Shown here piece after piece: positions 26,232 to 38,092 of a DNA stretch of 64,000 nucleotides. Location of the stretch: assembly GCF_002929305.1 (NCBI RefSeq), contig NZ_PJIO01000008.1:1-64000 (forward strand). Direction: 5' to 3'. The notes under the pieces were generated by a model. The model was not told where the DNA came from. It searched no databases and saw only the letters and a list, made by a program, of their open reading frames with translations. Both the position numbers and the translations under genes were made by a program. This DNA is from Arthrobacter sp. GMC3 (GTDB taxonomy: Bacteria; Actinomycetota; Actinomycetes; Actinomycetales; Micrococcaceae). Positions within the stretch are counted from its first letter, which is position 1, and every line of letters starts with the position of its first letter.

Positions 26232-27052
26232 CGGATCATGGCCAGCGCCTGTGACACCCAAGCCATCATGACGTCCGGATGGTAGAGCACCACTTCGCCA
26301 GGAATCCGTAGCCGCCAGACGCCTCGAAGCACGTACATGGTGTCCCGCCGCAGGTCTTCCCTCCAACCGTTCTCGGTGTCGTGGAACCGTTTCCCATCGG
26401 CTTCGATGCCGAGGACGCCGTCGACCAGCAGATCCAGATGCCCGGCATCCCGAATATATGCCTGCCCCTGCACGTTGTGCCCGGCCTTTTTCAGGTGATA
26501 CCTGCCCGCAGTTTCGGTGATTGCCATCGATTGCGGATCGATGGTCTCCACCAAGGCGCGTGCCGCATTGTCGCCCCGCTTGGTGAATTCGCTTTGAAGG
26601 TCATTGATGGTGCATATCTTTGCCACCACGGCCGATTCAAGGATGATGAGCCCTTCCAACTCGGTGCCACACGCCACGCACTGGCGCAGGATCCCCATCA
26701 GGGTCTGCCCGCCAGAATGTTTGTGCACCACACACCCGGGAATCGGGCGGCCGTGGGCAGCCGCCACGTGAACGCTTTCCGGCTCGCGCAATTGCCACAG
26801 ACCCAGTTCCGAAACCTTGCTCAGGCACGTCCGCTGAGCTTGATGCCTGGCTAGATAAATGTCTTGGGTGCTCACGCCCGGCACTGCGTAGTGGCCACGC
26901 GCCACCTGGATCACGGATCCTTGCTGCACGGCTATCCTGATTTGCCGTGTGGAGATCCCCAGTGCCAGCAGATCGCGCTGCCGGGCAACTGGGCCGAACC
27001 TCGAAATTGCGGTAGGAACGGAGGCAATTTTTGCGCTGGTTGGTGAGTTCAT
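26210..27052 (-). CDS. AbiEi antitoxin-like / DUF559 nuclease-fold protein
   Basis: A 280-aa protein. Residues about 15-70 (FGPVARQRDLLALGISTRQIRIAVQQG, then VARGHYAVPG) form the winged-helix region typical of AbiEi-type antitoxins. The C-terminal quarter (HLDLLVDGVLGIEADGKRFHD, then EDLRRDTMYVLRGVWRLRI) has the D...E-x-D spacing of the PD-(D/E)xK fold in DUF559/Vsr-like proteins. No AbiEii-type toxin partner is next to it, so this is probably not a working type IV toxin-antitoxin pair. ATG 27050-27052 is used; a further in-frame start is at 27079. It lies between punA and the mutase gene, opposite to both, with palindromic repeats at both ends. Confidence 0.8.
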   Translation of the reverse strand: MNSPTSAKIASVPTAISRFGPVARQRDLLALGISTRQIRIAVQQGSVIQVARGHYAVPGVSTQDIYLARHQAQRTCLSKVSELGLWQLREPESVHVAAAHGRPIPGCVVHKHSGGQTLMGILRQCVACGTELEGLIILESAVVAKICTINDLQSEFTKRGDNAARALVETIDPQSMAITETAGRYHLKKAGHNVQGQAYIRDAGHLDLLVDGVLGIEADGKRFHDTENGWREDLRRDTMYVLRGVWRLRIPGEVVLYHPDVMMAWVSQALAMIRSTPRSR

Positions 27053-27155
27053 GATTCCAGAGTGAACCGAAAACGGCATCGGTCGCAGCCCCTTCTCTCC
27101 CTTTGTGAACAGCCCGGTCTTGGCGCGCCTTGTGGAGGGCTCAATGCCCCGTGCC

Positions 27156-27230
27156 GTTCTGCTCCACGCCCACTTCGACGGCGGTGCACAACAGTGTTAT
27201 GCGCCACCGTCGTGGCCTGCACGGCGCATA
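27156..27230. repeat. Double-palindrome intergenic repeat, copy 2
   Basis: GTTCTGCTCCACGCCC (from 27156), GGCGGTGCACAACAGTG, then GTTATGCGCCACCGTCGTGG and GCACGGCGCATA (27219-27230). It aligns with the copies at 26156 and 34549, including the ACAGTGTTATGCGCC junction, but its first palindrome is more degraded. Confidence 0.65.
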
Positions 27231-27258
27231 TTGGGCCTCCTGCGGTTACATTTATCTG

Positions 27259-29058
27259 GTGAGACACTCTTATGACACCAGCTCCGAGTCCAACGCCGCA
27301 CTCGAAACCGAAGCCCTGAAGGCCGCAGCCGGGCAGTGGGCCAGCCACGACCCCGACCCCGCAACGGCTGCACAGCTGCGGGCCCTGGCCGCCGATCCGG
27401 AGGCCGCGGCTGAGCTCGCGGACAGCTTCGCGGCCACCCTCCAATTCGGCACGGCCGGCCTTCGCGCTGCCATGGGGCCGGGCCCCAACCGGATGAACCG
27501 GGTGGTGGTGCGTCGGGCCGCCGCAGGCCTGGCCGCCCACCTGCTAAATCTGGCACAGGGAAACGGTACCGAATCCCCCTACGTTCCCAGGGCGGTGGTG
27601 GGTTTTGATGCCCGCCACAACTCGGATATCTTTGCCCAAGAAACGGCCGCCATCTTTACCGCTGCCGGCATCCAAACATTCCTTATGCCCAGCGCCTTGC
27701 CCACTCCCGTGCTTGCTTACGCCGTACGGGCGTTGCACTGCGAGGCCGGGGTCATGGTGACGGCCAGCCACAACCCGCCAGCGGACAACGGCTACAAGGT
27801 GTACCTAGGGTCCCGGGCCGTTGCACCGGAAGCCAACGGCGTTCAGATCGTAGCCCCTCACGATGCCCTGATCGCCTCGGCCATCGACGCGGTATCGGCC
27901 ACCCCCGACGCCGGCGACACCTCGGCCATCCCGCTCGCCACCAGCGGCTGGAGCGTCATTGGCAAAGACCTGACCGAGGACTACATCCGCGCGGTAAGCC
28001 AGCTGCGCGATCCCGCCGCGTTCCCTGAACGACAGCTGCGCATCGTGCACACTTCCATGCACGGTGTGGGCCACGAAACTGCGCTGGCCGTGCTGCACAT
28101 GGCGGGATTCACGGATATCCACGCCGTGCCGGAACAATCCGCCCCCAACCCGGACTTCCCCACGGTATCTTTCCCCAACCCCGAAGAACCCGGGGCCATG
28201 GACCTGTCGTTCGCCCTGGCACACGCGGTGGGTGCCGACGTCGTCCTGGCTAATGATCCCGACGCCGACCGCGCAGCCGTGGGCGCCTTGGACCCTAGCA
28301 CCGGCCTGTGGCGAAAGCTTCACGGCGACGAGGTAGGCGCTTTGCTCGGCGCACACCTCGCAACCCGATTGGGTAAGGCAGGACATTCAACGACGGACAC
28401 CGCAACAGTGCCGCCGGTGTTCGCCAACTCTATTGTCTCCTCGCGGCTGCTGGCCAAGATTGCCGCCTCTGCCGGGTTCAACCATGTACAAACCCTGACG
28501 GGCTTCAAGTGGATTTCCCGGGTCCCCAACCTGAGCTACGGCTACGAGGAGGCTCTGGGCTACTGCGTCGCCCCTGACCTGGTGCGAGACAAGGACGGCA
28601 TTTCCGCTGGACTGCTGATCGCCGAAATGGCCGCCGATCAGAAAGCCCAAGGGCTCACGCTTTTCGACGCCCTGGATGACTTGGCCATGGCCCACGGACT
28701 TCATGCCAGCGACCAGATGAGCGTAAGGGTCACCAGCCTGCCTACCCTGGAAACGCTCATGGCGGGGTTGCGGCGAAACCCTCCCACCGAATTCGCCGGC
28801 TCCACAGTGGTTCAATTCACCGATCTGTCGGAGGGGACGCCCGAGCTGCCGGCCACCGACGGCCTGCTATTTTTGACCGAGGACGCAACGCGAGTCATCG
28901 TGCGCCCCAGCGGCACGGAGCCGAAGTTGAAGTGCTATGTGGAAGTCTTGGTACCTGTCGCGGACCGCAAGGCTCTGACCGCCGCCAAGGCCACAGCCCA
29001 GAAGGCATTGGCTGCCGTGGCACACGATCTGAAGGTGGCCCTGGGTATCGACGCATGA
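27259..29058 (+). CDS. pmmB: Phosphoglucomutase/phosphomannomutase-family enzyme
   Basis: A 599-aa alpha-D-phosphohexomutase (PmmB/phosphopentomutase-like). The phosphoserine loop is VTASHNPPADNGYKVY with S170, the metal-binding loop is NDPDADRAAVG, sugar recognition GYEEALGYC, and the phosphate site RPSGTEPKLKCYVEV. Members of this long subgroup interconvert hexose or pentose 1- and 6/5-phosphates. Next to punA and deoC it may isomerise ribose-1-phosphate to ribose-5-phosphate. GTG 27259 is chosen; the frame extends to 27130 but that part reads through the palindromic repeat. TACATT eight bases before the start could be a -10 for a near-leaderless transcript. Confidence 0.92.
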   Translation: MRHSYDTSSESNAALETEALKAAAGQWASHDPDPATAAQLRALAADPEAAAELADSFAATLQFGTAGLRAAMGPGPNRMNRVVVRRAAAGLAAHLLNLAQGNGTESPYVPRAVVGFDARHNSDIFAQETAAIFTAAGIQTFLMPSALPTPVLAYAVRALHCEAGVMVTASHNPPADNGYKVYLGSRAVAPEANGVQIVAPHDALIASAIDAVSATPDAGDTSAIPLATSGWSVIGKDLTEDYIRAVSQLRDPAAFPERQLRIVHTSMHGVGHETALAVLHMAGFTDIHAVPEQSAPNPDFPTVSFPNPEEPGAMDLSFALAHAVGADVVLANDPDADRAAVGALDPSTGLWRKLHGDEVGALLGAHLATRLGKAGHSTTDTATVPPVFANSIVSSRLLAKIAASAGFNHVQTLTGFKWISRVPNLSYGYEEALGYCVAPDLVRDKDGISAGLLIAEMAADQKAQGLTLFDALDDLAMAHGLHASDQMSVRVTSLPTLETLMAGLRRNPPTEFAGSTVVQFTDLSEGTPELPATDGLLFLTEDATRVIVRPSGTEPKLKCYVEVLVPVADRKALTAAKATAQKALAAVAHDLKVALGIDA

Positions 29059-29116
29059 GCCGAGCCACTGTGGCACCATAATATCTAACGATTCATCGGA
29101 CCAAGAAAGGCCCACC

Positions 29117-29818
29117 ATGACTGAGCGCACCACACCCCAGGACGCCCATCCCGAACTCGCCGCTTTCATCGACCACACGTTGTTGAAGCCCGAAGCGTCC
29201 CGCGCGGACATCCTGCGCCTGTGCCAGGAAGCCGCGCAGCACCACTTCAAATCCGTTTGCGTGAACCCGGTGTGGGTGGAAACGGCCAAGCTGGCGTTGC
29301 GCGGCACTGGCGTTCTCACCTGCACCGTCATTGGTTTCCCCTTGGGCGCCCACAACACCGACGTCAAGGTTTTTGAGGCACGCGGCGCCACCATGGACGG
29401 CGCCGACGAGATCGACATGGTCATCAACATTGCCGCCGCACGCGCCCTGGACAAGGAGTCGCTCATCAGCGACATTTCCGCCGTTGCCGAGGTTGTTCAT
29501 GGCGAAGATTCCCTGCTGAAGGTCATCATCGAAACATCGTTGCTCAGCGACGCGGAAAAGGTACTGGCCTGCCAGGCCGCAGTTGAAGCCGGCGCCGACT
29601 ATGTGAAGACCTCCACGGGCTTCAACGGCGGCGGCGCCACCGCCTCAGACGTTGCCCTGATGCGCCAAACTGTAGGCCCCACCCTTGGCGTGAAGGCCTC
29701 CGGCGGGGTCCGCACACTGGAAGCTGCCCTGCAAATGATCGAGGCCGGGGCAACCCGCATCGGCACCAGTTCCGGCGTTGCCATCGTCACTGGCGCTCAA
29801 GGCACGGCTTCATACTAA
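29117..29818 (+). CDS. deoC: Deoxyribose-phosphate aldolase
   Basis: A 233-aa class I aldolase that cleaves 2-deoxyribose-5-phosphate to acetaldehyde and glyceraldehyde-3-phosphate. The Schiff-base lysine is K164 in DYVKTSTGF, the activating lysine is K193 in GVKASGGVR, and the proton-relay aspartate is D100 in DEIDMVIN. The conserved opening FIDHTLLKPEAS is intact. AAGAAAGG is spaced well before the ATG. It follows the mutase by 58 bases and probably shares its transcript, completing the purine deoxynucleoside degradation route that begins with punA. Confidence 0.96.
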   Translation: MTERTTPQDAHPELAAFIDHTLLKPEASRADILRLCQEAAQHHFKSVCVNPVWVETAKLALRGTGVLTCTVIGFPLGAHNTDVKVFEARGATMDGADEIDMVINIAAARALDKESLISDISAVAEVVHGEDSLLKVIIETSLLSDAEKVLACQAAVEAGADYVKTSTGFNGGGATASDVALMRQTVGPTLGVKASGGVRTLEAALQMIEAGATRIGTSSGVAIVTGAQGTASY

Positions 29819-29902
29819 AACGTACTAGGATCGTGGGTAGATAAGAGCGCCGGACCCCAAGGCGCACCCATCCAGTTCCCCGTTTTGGGGTGAGGAGGAC
29901 CT

Positions 29903-30127
29903 GTGTCCAACAACGGCTACCGCGGCGAGAATAATCTTGTCCAGTCAATCATCATGTTCGTCATTTTCTTTGCCCTGTTCCTGGGTGGCATCTTCGCCAT
30001 GTCCTTCTGGAGCCTGGAAAGCTTTGCCCACGCCTTTGTGCCCGGCGCCATCGGCCTTGGCCTGGTTTTCTTGTCCCTGGTGATCCCCCTGACGTGGATC
30101 GGACGCTCCAACTCCGCCGGCGAGTAA
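29903..30127 (+). CDS. Small two-helix membrane protein
   Basis: A 74-aa protein from GTG 29903 after a GTGAGGAGGA ribosome site. The short polar N-terminus (SNNGYRGENN) precedes two hydrophobic helices, IIMFVIFFALFLGGIFAMSFW and a second around AIGLGLVFLSLVIPLTWIG. It ends RSNSAGE. No known family is recognised. It follows deoC and is closed by a long terminator, so it may be the last gene of that transcript. Confidence 0.72.
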   Translation: MSNNGYRGENNLVQSIIMFVIFFALFLGGIFAMSFWSLESFAHAFVPGAIGLGLVFLSLVIPLTWIGRSNSAGE

Positions 30128-30135
30128 GCCCGGCC

Positions 30136-30187
30136 AAAAGAAAGTCCTGCGGTAAATGATCAGTCATTTACCGCAGGACTTTCTTTT
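30136..30187. terminator. Long bidirectional terminator between converging genes
   Basis: AAAAGAAAGTCCTGCGGTAA continuing ATGA pairs perfectly with TCATTTACCGCAGGACTTTC continuing TTTT, a 24-bp stem with a 4-base loop. It serves the small membrane protein gene on the plus strand and mfd on the minus strand. Confidence 0.93.
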
Positions 30188-30195
30188 GTTTATAG

Positions 30196-33849
<3,654 letters not shown>

Positions 33850-34032
33850 GGGTGTTTCTCTCCTCAGCGCCTGAGCGCGACCTTACTGGCGAACATTTTC
33901 CCCGTGCAGGGAACAACACGAAAGCCCGGAATTCGTGAAGTGAATGCCGGGACTGGTTTTCAGTTTACTCCGGCGCCAGCACGCCTTGCTATCCTATTGT
34001 CTAGCCCCCACCTCCCCAATCTGTAAGGAATC

Positions 34033-34536
34033 ATGGCACTCACCGCATCAACCACCCTGTCCGCCAACGCACAGCGAGTCACCGATGTCTTCGCCAATGA
34101 GGAATTCATCAAGCACGTCAGCACCACTGTCGGTGGAGAGCTGAAGTCGTTCGAGATCAGCGGGCCCACCACCGGTGCGTTCTCCACCAAGACGGTGCGC
34201 ACCCTGCCCACCACCCGGATGCCCGAAATCGCCAGGAAGGTTGTTGGGGCCACCCTGACTGTCACCCAGCTGGAGCAGTGGAGTGCCCCGGCGGCCGACG
34301 GTTCACGCAGCAACACCATCAAGCTCACGGTTGCCGGGGCCCCCTTGGATGTTGCCGCCACCCAAAAGTTGACCGCAACAGCCGATGGCACCCTCGTGGA
34401 ACTGACGGGCGAGGTCAAATCTTCCATCCCGTTCCTGGGCGCGAAGATCGCCAACGCCGCCGAGCCCGTCATTGGCAAGGCCCTGAACCTGCAGGCAACA
34501 CTTGCTCAGGAATGGCTGGACAGCCACGCGGCCTGA
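34033..34536 (+). CDS. DUF2505-family protein
   Basis: A 167-aa protein of the DUF2505 family, found widely in actinobacteria and predicted to have an SRPBCC/START-like fold that binds a hydrophobic ligand. The sequence alternates short strands (TLTVTQLEQW, NTIKLTVAG, GTLVELTGEV) and ends in a long helix (PVIGKALNLQATLAQEWL), as that fold expects. There is no signal peptide. The ligand and role are unknown. TAAGGAATC precedes the ATG. Its neighbours give no functional hint, except that a palindromic repeat follows it at once. Confidence 0.88.
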   Translation: MALTASTTLSANAQRVTDVFANEEFIKHVSTTVGGELKSFEISGPTTGAFSTKTVRTLPTTRMPEIARKVVGATLTVTQLEQWSAPAADGSRSNTIKLTVAGAPLDVAATQKLTATADGTLVELTGEVKSSIPFLGAKIANAAEPVIGKALNLQATLAQEWLDSHAA

Positions 34537-34548
34537 CACCATCGTCCT

Positions 34549-34625
34549 GTTATGCGCCACGGTCGCTGCGAGCGTGGCGCATAACACTGTTCTGCGCCAC
34601 GGTCATTGCGAACGTAGCGCATAAC
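34549..34625. repeat. Double-palindrome intergenic repeat, copy 3
   Basis: The best-preserved copy: GTTATGCGCCAC (from 34549) pairs with GTGGCGCATAAC (34574-34585), then ACT, then GTTCTGCGCC (34589-34598) with a partner ending in AGCGCATAAC (34625). It sits between the convergent DUF2505 and response-regulator genes and may end both transcripts. Confidence 0.78.
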
Positions 34626-34632
34626 AAGTCGC

Positions 34633-35457
34633 TTAGTGAACCAAGCGGTAGCCCACACCCCGGACGGTCTTGATCCAGCGCGGGTTCCGCGGGTTGTCCC
34701 CCATTTTGCGACGCAGATTAGCCATATGCACCTCAATGGTCCGTTCATCGCTATCGCTAATGAATGAGCCGACGTCGTATTCCTCGCCCCGGAGCCGGCG
34801 CACCAAATCTGATTTGGTGCGTACCTGCCTGCCGCTGTCGATGAGTGCGTGCAGCAGATCAAACTCGCTGCGGGTAAGTTCCAGCTCGTTGCCGTCCACT
34901 TTGGCGCTGCGGTGCCCGCTGTCAAAGATCAGGCCGTCATAATTCTGCGGGCTAGGGGCGGCATCAGTGCTGGCTGCGGCCGGAACTGGCGGCTCGACCA
35001 GCGTTTGCAAGGACGGCGTGCGCAAAGATGGCAGCGGCACCGGCACAATCTTGACTGTGTCCGGCGTGTGGGACGCGTCAGCAGTTATTCTGGGCCGTCG
35101 CATCATGGCGCTTATTCTGGCTCGCAGCTCACGTGGGCGAAAAGGCTTGGTCAGGTAGTCATCGGCACCGGTTTCCAGGCCCAATAACGTGTCCATCTCA
35201 TCGGCGCGGCCCGTCAGCATGATGATGTAGGCATCACTGAATAGCCTGATTCTCCGGGCCACCTCGAACCCATCTATGTCCGGCAAGCCCAGATCAAGCG
35301 TCACGATGGCCGGGTTGTTGGCCTTGACAGCCTCCACCCCTTCGGCGCCGCTACTGGCGGTGTGGACGTCAAAACCCGACTGGTTCAAGATGACGCTGAC
35401 AAGTTCCCGAATATCCTGGTCATCTTCGATGATGACCGCCACACGAGAATTGTCCAC
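34633..35457 (-). CDS. OmpR-family response regulator
   Basis: A 274-aa two-component regulator. The receiver domain has acidic residues E11, D12 and D13, phospho-acceptor D55 in TLDLGLPDIDG, T82 and K104. A linker of about 60 residues rich in Pro, Thr and Ala follows. The C-terminal winged helix has ELTRSEFDLLHALIDSGRQV and ERTIEVHMANLRRKMGDNPRN, ending VRGVGYRLVH. GTG 35455-35457 is chosen because GAGG lies seven bases upstream; the frame opens further but without a start near a ribosome site. No histidine kinase is in the window. It is the last gene of the SipW-module strand, so it may regulate that module. Confidence 0.93.
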   Translation of the reverse strand: MDNSRVAVIIEDDQDIRELVSVILNQSGFDVHTASSGAEGVEAVKANNPAIVTLDLGLPDIDGFEVARRIRLFSDAYIIMLTGRADEMDTLLGLETGADDYLTKPFRPRELRARISAMMRRPRITADASHTPDTVKIVPVPLPSLRTPSLQTLVEPPVPAAASTDAAPSPQNYDGLIFDSGHRSAKVDGNELELTRSEFDLLHALIDSGRQVRTKSDLVRRLRGEEYDVGSFISDSDERTIEVHMANLRRKMGDNPRNPRWIKTVRGVGYRLVH

Positions 35458-35614
35458 TTTTACCTCACTAAATTTACTAAGACCAACAAAACGCCAGCGG
35501 GCTGGGATCAATTCGGATCCCGAGGCCCCGCATATACCCCCAGTATGGCATCTTCGGCAGCATCAAAAGTGTGGTTCGTCTCGTTAGTGAGTCTAAATTC
35601 AAGTTCCTGGTCCG

Positions 35615-36598
35615 TCAGGGGGCTGTGGTGTCCCAAATCGTGAAGTCATTGGCCTGGTACTGGACAACCTTGTAAATGGGGTCGCCAGCTTGGCCCCCGT
35701 TCATCGGTATGACGCGCAATAGGTATTGACCGAAGTAATCTCCGGAGTTGGTGACATTTCCCCATTCGTTTCTCACCCTCGGCGGGAAGACGAGGGTGGC
35801 ACCCAAGGTACTCGTGGTGAACTCCGCCCCGTAGCTGGAGGTCTTGGATTTTATGCTCACCACATAGCTTGTGGCTTTGGGGGCTGCAGCCCAGTTAAGG
35901 ATGAGAATGTTGTCGTTGGGGGCGGGAGCCACCGGCGCCGTACTGAACGCGAACGCGCCGAGTGGAGACTGTCCATCGCCACTGGCGAAGAAGCAGTTGG
36001 CCGTCAGTTGTTCCGAGTGTTTGAAGGTCCGGTAGACGGGGTCCCCTGCCACCGTGCCATTCATTGGCTGAATCCGGATGATGTAGTTCCCGTAGGCTGC
36101 GGGTGTCCTGTCAAACCTGAAGGTGACCGTATTTTTGGTGACCGTTTGCGTCTGCGGGGTTCCGTACCCGGAGTCACTGCTGCTCAATGACACCACGTAG
36201 CTGATGCCGTTGGCCGGGTCCCTATCCCAGTCGAACCTAAACTGGCCAGAACTGCCCAGGGCACCACAGCTAACATTCTCCGCATTCAATTTCGAAGGCC
36301 GGGTCGCAATGACCGGATTAGCCACAATGTTCCGCCCATCGGCGGGCGGCGGCGTAGGTGTTGGCGTGGGTGTTGGCGTGGGGCTTGGAGCCGGGGCCGC
36401 CCCCGCCGTGATGTCGATGGTTGCCGTGGCGCTTTGGTTCCAATTTGCCATCGCAACACCACCGGCGCCCATGGTCACCACCAAGACAAAAGCGGCCGCG
36501 GCTACGGTGAAGCCGGGCATCTGCCGCAGACGTCGAAGCCAACGCCCGACCGGCCCGTTCGGCAGGCTTTTGCGTTCCTGCGGTTCTTGAGGGCTCAT
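35615..36598 (-). CDS. Exported protein with SipW-type signal and duplicated beta domain
   Basis: A 327-aa protein. A basic cytoplasmic head (residues 1-28) and hydrophobic core (TVAAAAFVLVVTMGAGG) lead to VAMANWNQSATATI, the same A-x-W-N-Q pattern as the other two SipW-type substrates here. A Pro/Thr linker (about 69-86) follows. The rest is two related halves: SYVVSLSSSDSGYG...IIRIQPMNG-x-VAGDPVYR and SYVVSIKSKTSSYG...LLRVIPMNG-x-QAGDPIYK, likely tandem fibronectin-like beta domains. ATGA overlap with the upstream surface-protein gene shows coupling. It is probably cleaved by the adjacent signal peptidase and becomes part of the cell surface or matrix. Confidence 0.8.
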   Translation of the reverse strand: MSPQEPQERKSLPNGPVGRWLRRLRQMPGFTVAAAAFVLVVTMGAGGVAMANWNQSATATIDITAGAAPAPSPTPTPTPTPTPPPADGRNIVANPVIATRPSKLNAENVSCGALGSSGQFRFDWDRDPANGISYVVSLSSSDSGYGTPQTQTVTKNTVTFRFDRTPAAYGNYIIRIQPMNGTVAGDPVYRTFKHSEQLTANCFFASGDGQSPLGAFAFSTAPVAPAPNDNILILNWAAAPKATSYVVSIKSKTSSYGAEFTTSTLGATLVFPPRVRNEWGNVTNSGDYFGQYLLRVIPMNGGQAGDPIYKVVQYQANDFTIWDTTAP

Positions 36599-37473
36599 CG
36601 AGTCCGTCTCCTAAGTGAGATCACCATGTAGGTGCCTGCGCTGAGTATCAATAGCCACGGCCACGGGCTGCGGTCATTGGCTTCCACATTACTTTGCAGC
36701 AATGGAGCAACGGACCATTCCCGCTCCGGGCCAGCCTGGTCCCGGGGCCCTTGCTCAAGGTTGCCCGGATCGTCAGGGGATACGGAGTCGCCAGCCGAGC
36801 CTGCAATCACGTTCCCGACGGCGGGAGCTCCCGCCGTCCCGCCGGTGATGGGTGCGAAGCTGGCAGAAACGTCCGCCGGAAGTGACCCCGTGCCAGCTCC
36901 GCAGGCATTGACGGTCTGTCCGCCGTCGTCCCCTTGCAACAGGAATACCAAATCAAAGTTGGATTTCTGATTCCGGGTCGCGTTGGGGGCCTGCAGTACC
37001 AGGGTGAGGCCCAGGTCAAGGCGGAGGGTTTCGCCTGGCGCCAGCGCCCAATCTTCAACGAATGGGCTGCAGGCACCGGGCCCGGGCAGAGCGCCCAGAT
37101 TCGTACTGCGATGGCCGGAGTGGGCTTGCAACTGCAAGTACGCCGGCAAGACTGCGCTGTCTATCCGGTCCGTATTCCCAACACCCACCGATAGCACGGT
37201 AGCGCCGCCGCTGGCATTGCGAACCCAGATCGTGCCGTGCCGTGACTCTCCGGGAACAAAACCGCTGGTGTCTCCGAGGATTCCCGCCACCAGGCCCGTG
37301 CTGTAGTGGACGCCGTCGCCGCTCAGCTCCAGAAGTGTGCCGGTCTCCTCATTGGCCGACGCTGGCGCCGCAAGGAGCATTGCCGTTACGGCGGTGGCCG
37401 CCGTCAGGGCCATAGCCAGACGTGCCAAGGAACCCCGGACCGTGGACCACGATCGGGGAGTGCCGTTGGTCAT
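36595..37473 (-). CDS. Secreted surface protein with C-terminal membrane anchor
   Basis: A 292-aa protein with an ordinary signal peptide (hydrophobic core about 17-37, AxA site at APASA), unlike its SipW-type neighbours. The middle part is beta-rich and contains TGLVAGILGDTSGFVPGES, with cysteines near PGACSPF and VNACGAG that could pair. A flexible Gly/Pro/Asp-rich stretch precedes a C-terminal helix (WPWLLILSAGTYMVISL) and RRRTR tail, so it is anchored in the membrane and exposed outside. No LPxTG motif was seen. It overlaps both neighbours by ATGA, placing it in the same operon as the signal peptidase. It may tether the exported fibre-like proteins. Confidence 0.75.
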   Translation of the reverse strand: MTNGTPRSWSTVRGSLARLAMALTAATAVTAMLLAAPASANEETGTLLELSGDGVHYSTGLVAGILGDTSGFVPGESRHGTIWVRNASGGATVLSVGVGNTDRIDSAVLPAYLQLQAHSGHRSTNLGALPGPGACSPFVEDWALAPGETLRLDLGLTLVLQAPNATRNQKSNFDLVFLLQGDDGGQTVNACGAGTGSLPADVSASFAPITGGTAGAPAVGNVIAGSAGDSVSPDDPGNLEQGPRDQAGPEREWSVAPLLQSNVEANDRSPWPWLLILSAGTYMVISLRRRTR

Positions 37474-38081
37474 AGGGCGTGCCGGGCCTTGGTCCGTGAA
37501 CGCTTCTTCTCCAATGTCCCGGTGACCATGGTCAGCGCACCAAATCCGAGGAAGCCCACGGCAATGATGGGCAGCAACGCCCCCCGTTCCTGGCCAGCGG
37601 CGTGGGCTGCGAAGCCAACATACGGAATCGCATAAAGCAGCTTGCCTTTGACCTGCACTTCTTTGACGGGTGCCGCATCCGCAAGCGAGTTGTTATCACC
37701 CTTGGTGGTGAGGGTTCGTTCGCCCTCCTGGTTGACTCCCACGGCAATGATTCGGTGCGAGATGACGGCCGGCTTGCCGGACTCGATCTGGTACGTGACC
37801 ACGTCACCGACGCGAAGGTTGTCGAAAGGAGTGGGCCTGACCACCAGGAAGGAGCCAGGCGCGTATTTCGGAGCCATGGAATTGGTCAGCACCGTGTAGG
37901 TTTGCGATCCGGTCGCCAGGGGAACAACCACCATGACTAGCGCACCGAAGGCCGCAACGAGCAACAGCAGATACGACACTGCTCGGCCCATCTTGCGAAC
38001 GATTCCGCCGGGGCGTTGCGACTGGGCAATGACCGCATTGCTGGTCTCTGCAGGGGCGTTGGCTTCAGTGATAACAGGCAC
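37470..38081 (-). CDS. sipW: Signal peptidase I of ER/SipW type
   Basis: A 203-aa membrane peptidase. One N-terminal helix (about 35-55) precedes the catalytic serine S68 in LTNSMAPKYAPGSFLVV, followed by the box GDVVTYQIE and VISHRIIAVG with H109. The Ser-His pair, in place of the Ser-Lys of ordinary bacterial LepB, marks the ER/archaeal/SipW class. A second helix near the C-terminus precedes the basic tail KKRSRTKARHA. GTG 38079-38081 follows AGAGGGA. Genes for three proteins with SipW-like signal regions flank it, so it is probably dedicated to them. It overlaps the next gene by ATGA. Confidence 0.9.
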   Translation of the reverse strand: MPVITEANAPAETSNAVIAQSQRPGGIVRKMGRAVSYLLLLVAAFGALVMVVVPLATGSQTYTVLTNSMAPKYAPGSFLVVRPTPFDNLRVGDVVTYQIESGKPAVISHRIIAVGVNQEGERTLTTKGDNNSLADAAPVKEVQVKGKLLYAIPYVGFAAHAAGQERGALLPIIAVGFLGFGALTMVTGTLEKKRSRTKARHAL

Positions 38082-38092
38082 GGTGTTCCCTC

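Noticed and set aside
26210..27052. A working type IV toxin-antitoxin system
   Set aside because: Only the AbiEi-like component is present; no AbiEii nucleotidyltransferase is adjacent.
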